Below are positions 1-7,309 of a DNA stretch of 8,610 bases, piece after piece. Origin of the DNA: Mucilaginibacter sp. (GTDB lineage: Bacteria > Bacteroidota > Bacteroidia > Sphingobacteriales > Sphingobacteriaceae); the NCBI GenBank assembly GCA_028288315.1, contig JAQBNY010000193.1, forward strand, positions 1 to 8,610, given 5' to 3'. Within the stretch, counting starts at the first letter, position 1, and each line of letters begins with the position of its first letter. Under the pieces are notes generated by a model. The model was not told where the DNA came from and searched no databases. It saw only the letters and a list, made by a program, of their open reading frames with translations. The translations under genes and the position numbers were made by a program.

Positions 1-160
1 CGTTTGCTTTTTGCCAACCATCAAACGTTTTCCCATCAAACAATAAGACCCATCCATTTTTAATTTCTTTTTTAGTAAGCGATGGCAGTTGCGCTTTTAC
101 TGAAATAATACAGCAAAAGAACCCTGCGGTTAAAAGCAAAATGTGTTTTTTCATGTTCAT
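1..160 (-). CDS. DUF1080 (3-keto-disaccharide hydrolase-like) secreted protein, N-terminal part
   Basis: Only the first 53 codons lie in the window; the gene runs off the left edge. The start of the protein is a type I signal peptide: Lys4-Lys5, a hydrophobic stretch (ILLLTAGFFCCIIS, residues 7-20) and a likely cleavage after VKA at residue 23. The mature start contains LTKKEIKNGWVLLFDGKTFD and then GWQKAN, which is the hallmark opening of DUF1080 (PF06439) proteins. Members have a concanavalin/LamG-like beta-sandwich, and some Bacteroidota members act on 3-keto-glycosides; the substrate here is unknown. The two Cys at 16-17 are not in a lipobox, so a lipoprotein is less likely. The start could be ATG at 160 or the in-frame ATG at 154, which gives the more usual MKKHIL opening. 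It follows the susD-like stop by 20 bp on the same strand, so it is probably co-transcribed and may process the sugar handled by the SusC/SusD pair. Family call confident; function inferred. Confidence 0.85.
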   Translation of the reverse strand, partial: MNMKKHILLLTAGFFCCIISVKAQLPSLTKKEIKNGWVLLFDGKTFDGWQKAN

Positions 161-180
161 AACTTTGTATTTTTAAGTTT

Positions 181-1749
181 CTAAAATTGTGTATACCCTT
201 TATTTTGAATGATCTTGCCCGGGTTGGCTTGCATAACCGTTGTTGGAATAGGATAGGTTAACATATTATCGCTCCAGATAAAAGGGGCAAAACCATCGGC
301 CGTCTGCTCTGCAATCATCACATCTTTTGCCCTGTTTGTTCTAACAAGATCAAACCATCTATGGTTTTCAAAAGCCAGTTCTACCCGGCGCTCCTTTTCT
401 ATAGCCAGCAACAATTCATTATCATTTGCAAAATCAGCTAAGGTATAGTCTTTCAGCAAACCTGCCGGTGGGGTAATAGCCGGATCACCTTTTGTATTTC
501 TCGCTCTCTGCCTTATTTTATTTACATACAGTAATGCCTTATTTCTATCCCCTCCGGTGCGTACTAATGCTTCGGCATCTAATAAATAAATATCGGCAAG
601 CCTTAATTCAATCCAGTTATTTCCATTGTCGCTGCCGGTTACTGCAACATCATAATATTTTCTGACATATCTTTCATTCTGTACAGCACCATTTTTTGAA
701 CTGATCCAACTGTCGCGCATTGATACGTATTTCCGGGGATCTCCCAACGTATAAGCATTAGACATATCGCCGGTGGGCGCATTGGTTCCGCCTTTGTCAC
801 CTACCAGCACCACCTCTTTATCAGAAAAACGTGGTGCAAAGTCATTATTCCACGGACTTCCGGCTGTACCATTTGGGCTCCCCTTTTGATATTGAACTTC
901 AAACAACGACTCGATGCTGTTCTTTTTATTTACGTCAAACAGATCTGCATAACTTGGCACCAAACTGGCCCCTGAAGTATTGATAACTTCTTCCGCTTTT
1001 TCAATGGCAAGGGTATAGTACTCCGCCCCTTTGTTAAGGGGGTAACCAGCCATGGTCATATACACTTTGCTTAGTAAACCTTTGGCTCCCCACTTTGTTA
1101 CCCTGCCCACGCTTCCTCCACTATATGCAGCAGGTAAATTTTCCTCGGCGTATTTAAGATCGTCCACAATCATATCGTACGTTCCCTGCAGAGATGACCG
1201 GTTTAGTTTATAGGCATCAGCGGGTGTAATTTCCTTATCAACATTTATAACCCCTAACAGATCGCCATTAGTTGAATAACCGCCAAAAACCCTGTTTAGC
1301 CAAAAATACATTAGGGCCCGCACAAACCTGGCTTCTGCTATATATTGCTTTTTCAATTTTTCGTCCTTAAAAGTTACATTATCAATACGGCCAATTACAA
1401 TGTTGCTACGCAATATAACGTTATAGCAACTATTCCAGCAGCTGGTAGGATATCCGTTTTCGGGTAAAAGAGGAGAAGCGAATACATCTATACCATTATC
1501 ATCAGCGGGGTTTCCGGCAAGCCAGGAATAAGTGGTGTTATCTGAGCGGATTTCGCCGAGTTTGATAAAGGTGCTATTGTAAACAGAACGAAGACCGCTA
1601 TAAGCTCCAAGTACAGCCTGGTTCATATCGCTTTCCGTTTTATAAAAACTTGAAGAATTGAGATTTGATGGCGGACTTAAATCAATAAATTGCTTTTTAC
1701 AGGAAAAGAGCAGCAATAAACTCAATGAGGCTATTATTATTTTTTTCAT
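181..1749 (-). CDS. SusD/RagB-family outer-membrane nutrient-binding lipoprotein
   Basis: A 522-residue surface lipoprotein that would cap the SusC-like transporter and capture glycan or another nutrient outside the outer membrane. The signal peptide MKKIIIASLSLLLLFSC ends in a lipobox with Cys17 as the lipidated residue. The N-terminal SusD-like region (about 20-235) carries the family's helical signatures: WNSCYNVILRSNIVIGRI (105-122), EARFVRALMYFWLNRVFGG (139-157) and VTKWGAKGLLSKVYM (217-231). The SusD_RagB C-terminal region follows, with RLADIYLLDAEAL (383-395), KIRQRAR (411-417), ERRVELAFENHRWFDLVR (453-470) and the typical TYPIP...NPG...QNKGY ending. Length is normal for the family and there is no sign of damage. 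It lies 20 bp after the susC-like stop and 20 bp before the DUF1080 gene, which fits one operon. Ligand specificity cannot be read from the sequence because SusD binding sites are poorly conserved. Confidence 0.96.
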   Translation of the reverse strand: MKKIIIASLSLLLLFSCKKQFIDLSPPSNLNSSSFYKTESDMNQAVLGAYSGLRSVYNSTFIKLGEIRSDNTTYSWLAGNPADDNGIDVFASPLLPENGYPTSCWNSCYNVILRSNIVIGRIDNVTFKDEKLKKQYIAEARFVRALMYFWLNRVFGGYSTNGDLLGVINVDKEITPADAYKLNRSSLQGTYDMIVDDLKYAEENLPAAYSGGSVGRVTKWGAKGLLSKVYMTMAGYPLNKGAEYYTLAIEKAEEVINTSGASLVPSYADLFDVNKKNSIESLFEVQYQKGSPNGTAGSPWNNDFAPRFSDKEVVLVGDKGGTNAPTGDMSNAYTLGDPRKYVSMRDSWISSKNGAVQNERYVRKYYDVAVTGSDNGNNWIELRLADIYLLDAEALVRTGGDRNKALLYVNKIRQRARNTKGDPAITPPAGLLKDYTLADFANDNELLLAIEKERRVELAFENHRWFDLVRTNRAKDVMIAEQTADGFAPFIWSDNMLTYPIPTTVMQANPGKIIQNKGYTQF

Positions 1750-1769
1750 CTTTTTAATTCATTAAATAA

Positions 1770-4700
1770 TTAGAAAGTAAGATTTAAACCAAAAATCAGG
1801 CTGCGGGCAGCAGGATACCCTAAATAATCCCCACCTCTGGTAAGCCCATCACCTTCACTGCTGGTTTCAGGATCATAGCCAGGGTACTTTGTCCAGGTAA
1901 ATAAATTCTGCCCGGTTACATATACACGTAACCCGTTTATTTTTAACGCTTTTATTTTGCTTTGGTTGAAATCATACGCCAAAGTAACGTTGCGAAGACG
2001 CAGATAAGACACATCTGTTACCCAGTTAGAAGAAGGATCGCGCTGCCAGCCTGTTGGATTACGGGTAGCCCTGAAATGAATACCATCACCCGGATCATCC
2101 ACCGACCGCCAGCGGTTTACCTGTTCCAGCAAAGCATTTCTATCCCCATGATAAATGCCTATCATGCGTTTGAAAAAGCTAAATGCATGGGCACCATAAG
2201 AGAAGGATAACTGGGTAGAAAGCGTGAAGTTCTTATAGGAAAAATTATTACTGAAGCCACCTGTAAATTTAGGTTGGTTGTTGCCGATGAGGGCCTTATC
2301 TGTTTGGTCGAGCTTACCATCTCCGTTTACATCCAAATAGCGTCCGTCTCCCACTTTATCTCCCGGTAAATGCGGGTACTTATCCAGCTCCTGCTGATTC
2401 ATAAACACGCCCTGGTAAACATATCCGTAAAAGCTTGCTATGGGTTGGCCGGGTAGTGTAATGAAGGAATTGTTGGCATTGGGGGCGCTTGCATAAATAG
2501 GCTGACCACCGGGGCCCACTTCCAGCACTTTGTTTTTATTAAAGGCAATATTGAAATTACTTGACCATTTAAACTTTCCGGTAAAATTCCGGGTAGTTAA
2601 TAAAAGCTCAATACCCTTGTTCAATACTTTACCTATATTTTGGATTTGTGTACCATAACCGGTTATTGTAGGTACCGGTACATTCAGTAACAAGTCAATT
2701 GATTTACTACTGTAAAAATCGCCCTCCAGCCTTATACGGTCATTAAATAAACCCAGGTCAAAGCCTAAATTGGTTTGAAGCACTTTTTCCCATCCAAGGT
2801 CATTGTTGGGTACAGTGCCCGGGGTTACTACGCTCTGCAAAACACCGCCTGTTGGATAAAACCCGGTATTGAGCAAACCAATGGCCGAATAATTGCCAAT
2901 ACGGTTGTTACCGGCAATACCGTAGCTGGCCCTAAGTTTTAAATCGCTAACAGTACCAGACAGCTTTGACATAAAGCTTTCCTGACTTATGCGCCATGCA
3001 CCTGATACCGAAGGGAATACCCCCCACTTTTTATTCTCTCCAAACCGCGACGATCCGTCGCTGCGAACGGTAGCGGTAAAAAGATAGCGGTTATTGTAGG
3101 TGTAATTTGCCCGGCCAAAATAAGAGATCATGGAATAAGCCGATTTGGTGCTGGTAAGCTGGTACATGTTACCGGCATTTAAAGTTTGGATATTATCATT
3201 TGGAAAACCGCGAGCCTCTCCATACATATAATCGTTGTTATGTTTTTGGCTGGAAAAGCCACCCAATAAAACCAGGTCGTGTTTTTGTGCGAATGTTTTA
3301 TTATAAGAGAGTGTTTGCTCTATTACCCAGTCATAATCGGTATTCCGCTCATTAAACGCTCTGGCAGGTCTTGGAGCCCGGGAGGCATCCAAATCCACAT
3401 TGGAAGGCTCATAGTCTTCCAGGTTATTATCCTGTATACTTCCATTGATATTTATCCGGTATTTCAGATTGTCTATCAGGTCCAACTCACCATATAAAGT
3501 TCCTAACCAGCCATACCTTTTACGATAGGTATATATCTGCTCTGCTACTCCTACCGGATTAGATACATCACCTGCGAAAACCTCAGGATTACGAACCATT
3601 GATCCATAAGTACCATCCGCATTGTGCAAATCAAATATTGGCGGGAGCTGCAAAGCAAACTGGAGAGGTGAATATTTTCCATTCACCTGCTCGTTAGCAT
3701 TTGAGCTGTATGCATTTAAATTCAGCCCCACCTTTAATCGGTTGGTCACCTGCGATTCTACATTGTTTCTGAAATTAAAACGCTTATAACCAGTATTTAA
3801 TAAAATACCGTCCTGCCTCATATAACTGCCCGAAAAAGCATACTTTGTTTTATCGGTACCACCCATTATAGAAAGTTCATACTGGTCCATTTTTGCCAGT
3901 CGGAACAGGAGGTCCTGCCAGTTGTTATCGGGCATTTGCGCAACAGACTTAGGGTCTAAAAAATTATATTTAGATCCGTTGGTACCATCCGGAATAACAT
4001 ATAATGAACCGGAGCTGGGGTACAGGCTTCTGCGGCTATTGGGATCATTAATGCTATGCGGAGAACTGTTAGGATCGGTACCTATTACAGGCTGATCAAG
4101 CCAGGCCTGGTTACGTCCATCAATAAACCATTGTACGTATTGGTCTCTATTTAATACAGGGATGGTTTTTGTTCTGCCCTGATAACCGGTGAACGCGTTA
4201 AAACTGATAGATGTTGAACCCGATTTACCCTTTTTAGTAGTTATGATTACAACACCATTTGCCCCACGGGAGCCATATATAGCCGTTGAGGAAGCATCTT
4301 TCAATACCTGCAGACTTTCAATATCAGAAGGATTGATCAACCTGAAAGCTCCGTCTTCCATAGGATAACCATCTACAACATACAAAGGTGAATTGGATTG
4401 AGTAATGGATCCGGTGCCCCTTACCCTTACCGCAAGCCCTTCGCCTCCCGGCGCTCCATTAACTTGCTGAACCTGAACACCGGCTAACTGACCGGCCATT
4501 GCTTCCCCGAAGTTAACAACGGCACGTTCCTTTAAGTTCTCTGAAGACACCGTAGCGATAGCGCCGGTTAAGTCAGATTTTTTACGGCTTCCATATCCAA
4601 CTACAACCACTTCACTTAAATCGTTTGTTTTTTCAGTTAATCTAATATTAATGTTCGTCCGGCCGCCCACTTTTACTTCCTCGGAATTAAATCCCATAAA

Positions 4701-5315
4701 TGAAAATACCAGGGATGCACCCGGACCAGTCACTGTTATGGAATAATCTCCTGATGTGTTTGTTATAACCGCATTGTTAGCATCTTTTTCAGTTACCGTA
4801 ACACCTGGCAGCGCTTGTCCTTTGTTATCAGTAACCTTGCCGGAGATAATTACACTTGTATTTTCAATGTTTTGCGTTGTGGCGCGGACCTTTTCTTTAA
4901 TAATTACCGTATTATTATTAAAAAGTATATCAACATGCTGGTTTACAAAGCACAGGTTAAGAAAATCTTTCAGGGGTGCTTTAGTAACACTAATGGTAAT
5001 AGGTTTTACCTTTTTTATAACATCAGCATCACAAATAAAGTTGTAACCCGTTTGTTTTGTTAATTGATTAAATACTTCCTGAATAGGGGCGTTTTTAACA
5101 CTAAGATTAACCTCCTGTGCATAGCTCGCAGCATTTACCTGTAAAATGGTAACCATCAGAAATATAATAGTAAGGTTCATAGTAAGCAGGAATTTTAGCG
5201 CATAGCAGGTTATGTTCCTACACTTAAGTGCAGTAAATATTTTATACATTTGATTTAGGATTAATAATATTGGTTGATGTTTCTCAATTGGTTTGTTATC
5301 CGTATTAGTTCCCAT
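1770..5315 (-). CDS. SusC/RagA-family TonB-linked outer-membrane transporter with STN signalling domain
   Basis: A TonB-dependent active transporter of the outer membrane, partner of the SusD-like lipoprotein. Numbering from the ATG at 5315 (1181 residues): hydrophobic signal segment about 47-60 with cleavage near A63 or A66; STN (secretin/FecA N-terminal) domain about 68-141; carboxypeptidase-regulatory-like beta-sandwich about 157-228 (ISGKVTDNKGQALPGVTV); TonB-box region EVVVVGYG (235-242); plug about 246-362 with the SusC signatures SPLYVVDGYPM and VLKDASSTAIYGSRGANGVV; then a beta-barrel ending in a terminal Phe. A DVNGDGKLDQTD loop (995-1006) resembles the calcium-binding-like loop often seen in SusC barrels. 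The STN domain indicates signalling to a FecR partner, which is encoded directly upstream. The first 22 residues look unlike a signal peptide; the ATG at 5249 gives MYKIFTALKCRN before the hydrophobic segment, a more typical opening (1159 residues), and may be the true start. Intact; substrate unknown. Confidence 0.96.
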   Translation of the reverse strand: MGTNTDNKPIEKHQPILLILNQMYKIFTALKCRNITCYALKFLLTMNLTIIFLMVTILQVNAASYAQEVNLSVKNAPIQEVFNQLTKQTGYNFICDADVIKKVKPITISVTKAPLKDFLNLCFVNQHVDILFNNNTVIIKEKVRATTQNIENTSVIISGKVTDNKGQALPGVTVTEKDANNAVITNTSGDYSITVTGPGASLVFSFMGFNSEEVKVGGRTNINIRLTEKTNDLSEVVVVGYGSRKKSDLTGAIATVSSENLKERAVVNFGEAMAGQLAGVQVQQVNGAPGGEGLAVRVRGTGSITQSNSPLYVVDGYPMEDGAFRLINPSDIESLQVLKDASSTAIYGSRGANGVVIITTKKGKSGSTSISFNAFTGYQGRTKTIPVLNRDQYVQWFIDGRNQAWLDQPVIGTDPNSSPHSINDPNSRRSLYPSSGSLYVIPDGTNGSKYNFLDPKSVAQMPDNNWQDLLFRLAKMDQYELSIMGGTDKTKYAFSGSYMRQDGILLNTGYKRFNFRNNVESQVTNRLKVGLNLNAYSSNANEQVNGKYSPLQFALQLPPIFDLHNADGTYGSMVRNPEVFAGDVSNPVGVAEQIYTYRKRYGWLGTLYGELDLIDNLKYRININGSIQDNNLEDYEPSNVDLDASRAPRPARAFNERNTDYDWVIEQTLSYNKTFAQKHDLVLLGGFSSQKHNNDYMYGEARGFPNDNIQTLNAGNMYQLTSTKSAYSMISYFGRANYTYNNRYLFTATVRSDGSSRFGENKKWGVFPSVSGAWRISQESFMSKLSGTVSDLKLRASYGIAGNNRIGNYSAIGLLNTGFYPTGGVLQSVVTPGTVPNNDLGWEKVLQTNLGFDLGLFNDRIRLEGDFYSSKSIDLLLNVPVPTITGYGTQIQNIGKVLNKGIELLLTTRNFTGKFKWSSNFNIAFNKNKVLEVGPGGQPIYASAPNANNSFITLPGQPIASFYGYVYQGVFMNQQELDKYPHLPGDKVGDGRYLDVNGDGKLDQTDKALIGNNQPKFTGGFSNNFSYKNFTLSTQLSFSYGAHAFSFFKRMIGIYHGDRNALLEQVNRWRSVDDPGDGIHFRATRNPTGWQRDPSSNWVTDVSYLRLRNVTLAYDFNQSKIKALKINGLRVYVTGQNLFTWTKYPGYDPETSSEGDGLTRGGDYLGYPAARSLIFGLNLTF

Positions 5316-5327
5316 CTGCTAATCATG

Positions 5328-5357
5328 CCGGGGGTGGTCGAAACACTCCCGGTTTTT
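5328..5357. other. Stem-loop in the fecR-susC intergenic gap
   Basis: On the plus strand CCGGGGGTG (5328-5336) can pair with CACTCCCGG (5344-5352) around a 7-base loop, with a single mismatch in a 9-bp GC-rich stem. TTTTT follows at 5353-5357. Read on the plus strand this has intrinsic-terminator form and could stop antisense transcription before it enters fecR. On the coding (minus) strand the hairpin lacks a downstream U-run, so it is not a standard terminator there; it could instead be an mRNA processing or stability element between fecR and the strongly expressed susC/susD genes. The structure is directly visible; any role is inferred. Confidence 0.4.
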
Positions 5358-5373
5358 GGATTGGCTGTATGTG

Positions 5374-6564
5374 TTATTGTGCTATAATGGTAACCCTCCT
5401 TCCTTTTATTTTAAAATGAACTTTTTCTGTTAATTCAATATCTTTAAGCAGGTTTACCAAACTTTTGGAGCGTGAATAATTTCCGAAGAAATTCACTTTT
5501 TCCACATTTCCCTCAAAAACAACATCCACATCATACCACCTGGAAAGCCGCTTCATTATACTTTTTATATTTTCATTATTGAATACGAACATGTTGTTTT
5601 TCCATGCCATCACTTCGTAAATATCTGCCGGTTTAATAAGTAATGACTGATCCGGATCATTAACAGCCATTTGTCCGGGTTTTAAAATCGCCTGCTTATT
5701 TCTGTAGAGTAATTTCACCGAGCCTTCCAGTAATGTTGTTTTAATATCGCGGTCGTCCGGATAAGCCTGAACGTTAAAGTGGGTTCCTAATACTTCTATT
5801 TGCTGTTTGTCATCCACATTAACAAGAAATGGTTTCGCGGGATCTTTCGCCACCTCAAAATAAGCCTCACCGGCTAACTGAACCCGTCTTTTATCGCTGG
5901 TAAACGTCGAAGGAAAGGTTATACTTGAGGCTGCATCAAGCCAAACCCATGACCCATCCGGTAATCTGACCTGGTACTGCCCTCCCTTCGGGGTAGCTAT
6001 CGTATTATAAGCTATTTCGGCGGTTACCGTAGCTGTTGAAGTTTGATCGGTAGCATCATAAATGATCTGGCCATCAACATTTTTTGTGATGGCTACATTA
6101 CCTTCTACTGCCAGTTGACCATTCTTAGCATTATCTAATACTATTTTCTTTCCGTTACCAAGGGTAAGAATAGCTTTATTGCTACCTTGTTGTATATCAT
6201 TTTTAAACACATGATTTTGAGCAACCTGTTGTTTTACTACTTTTCTATAGCTGTAGAAATAACTACCAATAACTGTAAAAAGTAAAACTGTTGCAGCAAC
6301 GGCTATCCAACGAAATTTAAATTTAGGTTGTGGTCTTAATACTTTAATTGCAGCTTCCGGGGTTTGTGAAGAATCAATTTTCTGCTGAATATTAATTAGC
6401 GATCTCATCATGGCCTGATTGATCAGCTCCGAATCGTTATCATAAAATGCACGATCACCACCACTATAAAGCTCGAACCATGTTTCTATCTCCAACTTTT
6501 CAGCAGGTGTACATTGGTCCTCAAGATATTTCCTTATTAAATTGATGTGGTAATGATCTACCAT
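5374..6564 (-). CDS. FecR-family anti-sigma factor / inner-membrane signal transducer
   Basis: A 396-residue single-pass inner-membrane protein that would hold an ECF sigma factor in check and pass on the transporter's signal. Residues 1-84 form the cytoplasmic sigma-binding part (helical, with LEIETWFELYSGG, similar to the N-terminus of Bacteroidota FecR proteins). One transmembrane helix spans about 85-104 (WIAVAATVLLFTVIGSYFY). The periplasmic FecR domain covers about 187-285, with TPKGGQYQVRLPDGSWVWLDA, AGEAYFEVAKDPAKPFLV and IEVLGTHFNVQAY. A C-terminal DUF4974-type domain (about 320-393, MAWKNNMFVFNNENIKSIMK) is the part expected to meet the transporter's STN domain. Size and domain order are normal for the family and the reading frame is clean. 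It lies 58 bp upstream of the susC-like gene on the same strand (124 bp if the later susC start is used). It is divergent from the sigma factor gene, whereas the usual Bacteroidota order is sigma, fecR, susC, susD in one direction. Confidence 0.95.
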   Translation of the reverse strand: MVDHYHINLIRKYLEDQCTPAEKLEIETWFELYSGGDRAFYDNDSELINQAMMRSLINIQQKIDSSQTPEAAIKVLRPQPKFKFRWIAVAATVLLFTVIGSYFYSYRKVVKQQVAQNHVFKNDIQQGSNKAILTLGNGKKIVLDNAKNGQLAVEGNVAITKNVDGQIIYDATDQTSTATVTAEIAYNTIATPKGGQYQVRLPDGSWVWLDAASSITFPSTFTSDKRRVQLAGEAYFEVAKDPAKPFLVNVDDKQQIEVLGTHFNVQAYPDDRDIKTTLLEGSVKLLYRNKQAILKPGQMAVNDPDQSLLIKPADIYEVMAWKNNMFVFNNENIKSIMKRLSRWYDVDVVFEGNVEKVNFFGNYSRSKSLVNLLKDIELTEKVHFKIKGRRVTIIAQ

Positions 6565-6570
6565 AATCCA

Positions 6571-6602
6571 GGTTATTTAATAATATATTGCATGAAATAA
6601 CC
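6571..6602 (-). repeat. Inverted repeat in the fecR leader
   Basis: GGTTATTT at 6571-6578 and AAATAACC at 6595-6602 are perfect 8-bp inverted copies separated by 16 bases. The repeat ends 6 bases before the fecR start codon, within the leader predicted from the candidate promoter at 6616-6647. It could be an operator or a weak AU-rich hairpin near the translation start. The repeat is seen directly; its function is not known. Confidence 0.4.
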
Positions 6603-6615
6603 ATTACCGCCATAC

Positions 6616-6647
6616 CAATCTTATTTTTTTTAATGAATTTCATGAAA
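6616..6647 (-). promoter_or_regulatory. Candidate promoter for the fecR-susC-susD operon
   Basis: Compared with the Bacteroidota housekeeping consensus (TTTG, about 19-21 bases, TAnnTTTG), the minus strand has TTTC (6647-6644), 20 bases, then TAAGATTG (6623-6616). These match three of four and five of six defined bases. Transcription would begin near 6609 and give a leader of about 45 bases. It could also serve the ECF sigma factor, whose own consensus is unknown. No experimental support. Confidence 0.35.
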
Positions 6648-6660
6648 AATATTTATTTTG
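6629..6660 (+). promoter_or_regulatory. Candidate promoter for the ECF sigma gene
   Basis: TTTA at 6629-6632, a 20-base spacer and TTATTTTG at 6653-6660 approximate the Bacteroidota TTTG/TAnnTTTG consensus with one mismatch in each element. A start near 6667 would leave a leader of about 28 bases before the TTG codon at 6695. It overlaps the opposite-facing fecR promoter candidate, so the two may compete. The T-rich context makes chance matches likely. Confidence 0.3.
6638..6647. promoter_or_regulatory. 10-bp palindrome TTTCATGAAA between divergent promoters
   Basis: A perfect palindrome overlapping the -33 element of the fecR promoter candidate and the spacer of the sigma promoter candidate. 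A second CATGAAA copy lies exactly 50 bp to the left (6591-6597 against 6641-6647). Its placement would suit a regulator that acts on both directions, but short AT-rich palindromes are common and no factor is known. Confidence 0.25.
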
Positions 6661-6694
6661 CGGAATATCAATCCTAACCGATAAGCCCTTATTC

Positions 6695-7309
6695 TTGACT
6701 AAGTCAGCTAAATACAGTGACCATGAACTGCTTATTGCTTTGCATTGCGGAGACAAAAAAGCTTTTGAAGCTTTGTATTTTCGTTATTTTACCCGTCTTT
6801 CCTGTTATGCTTTCAAAAAATTACAAGACGAATACGTTGTAAATGAATTAGTACAGGATGTGTTTGTGGATATTTGGAAAAGGCGTGAAACATTGAATAC
6901 CGAAGAAGAAGTAGCCGGTTTACTATTTGCAATGCTTCGTAATAAAGCTTTGCATGAATTACGTGCCCGGTTTATACAATCAAAGCATATTGAAGAATTT
7001 ACCTTGCTCCATAAGGATGACGTGGCTGACACGTTAACCGACGGATTGTATGTGCGCCAGATGGAGGAAAAAATGCAACAAGCTGTAAACCGCCTTTCTC
7101 CGCAATGTAAGAATGCCTTTACTTTAAGTCGCTACGAGAATCTTTCTTACAAGGAAATTGCAAAAAAAATGTGTATATCGGTCAATACTGTAGAAAAACA
7201 TATAGGCAAGGCTTTACAGCATTTAAGACAGGAATTTCAGGAATATCACCTTCCGGTAGTCATTCTGATGGGCCTAATGGAACTGGCTTTACAACTACAA
7301 CCAGAATAA
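6695..7309 (+). CDS. ECF (FecI/RpoE-like) RNA polymerase sigma factor
   Basis: A 204-residue extracytoplasmic-function sigma-70 factor, Bacteroidota expansion type. Region 2 covers about 22-95: AFEALYFRYFTRLSCYAFKK, then VVNELVQDVFVDIWKRRETL for the core-binding and -10 recognition helices. Region 4 covers about 130-180, with LSPQCKNAFTLSRYENLSY and the helix-turn-helix EIAKKMCISVNTVEKHIGKAL that would bind the -35 element. The C-terminal tail VVILMGLMELALQL is hydrophobic, as is common in this group. The start is TTG at 6695: I found no ATG or GTG in frame upstream, and the first in-frame Met (residue 80) is far too late, inside region 2. It is divergent from fecR, 130 bp away, and probably is the partner of that anti-sigma factor, although its history may lie with another locus because a susD remnant follows its stop codon directly. 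Domain call sure; partner inferred. Confidence 0.93.
   Translation: MTKSAKYSDHELLIALHCGDKKAFEALYFRYFTRLSCYAFKKLQDEYVVNELVQDVFVDIWKRRETLNTEEEVAGLLFAMLRNKALHELRARFIQSKHIEEFTLLHKDDVADTLTDGLYVRQMEEKMQQAVNRLSPQCKNAFTLSRYENLSYKEIAKKMCISVNTVEKHIGKALQHLRQEFQEYHLPVVILMGLMELALQLQPE

Noticed and set aside
1962..2210. Plus-strand ORF of 82 codons opposite the susC-like gene
   Set aside because: Antisense to a conserved transporter coding region, with no recognisable protein features; a by-product of susC codon use.
3279..3497. Plus-strand ORF of 72 codons opposite the susC-like gene
   Set aside because: Antisense shadow of the barrel-coding region with no family resemblance.
4756..5063. Two overlapping plus-strand ORFs (96 and 82 codons) opposite the susC N-terminal region
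   Set aside because: They overlap each other in different frames and lie against the STN and carboxypeptidase-like domains; the hydrophobic look of one reflects the complement of beta-strand codons.
6805..7032. Minus-strand ORF of 75 codons opposite the sigma factor
   Set aside because: Lies wholly within sigma region 2 coding sequence on the other strand and is Ser/Cys-rich in the manner of a shadow frame.
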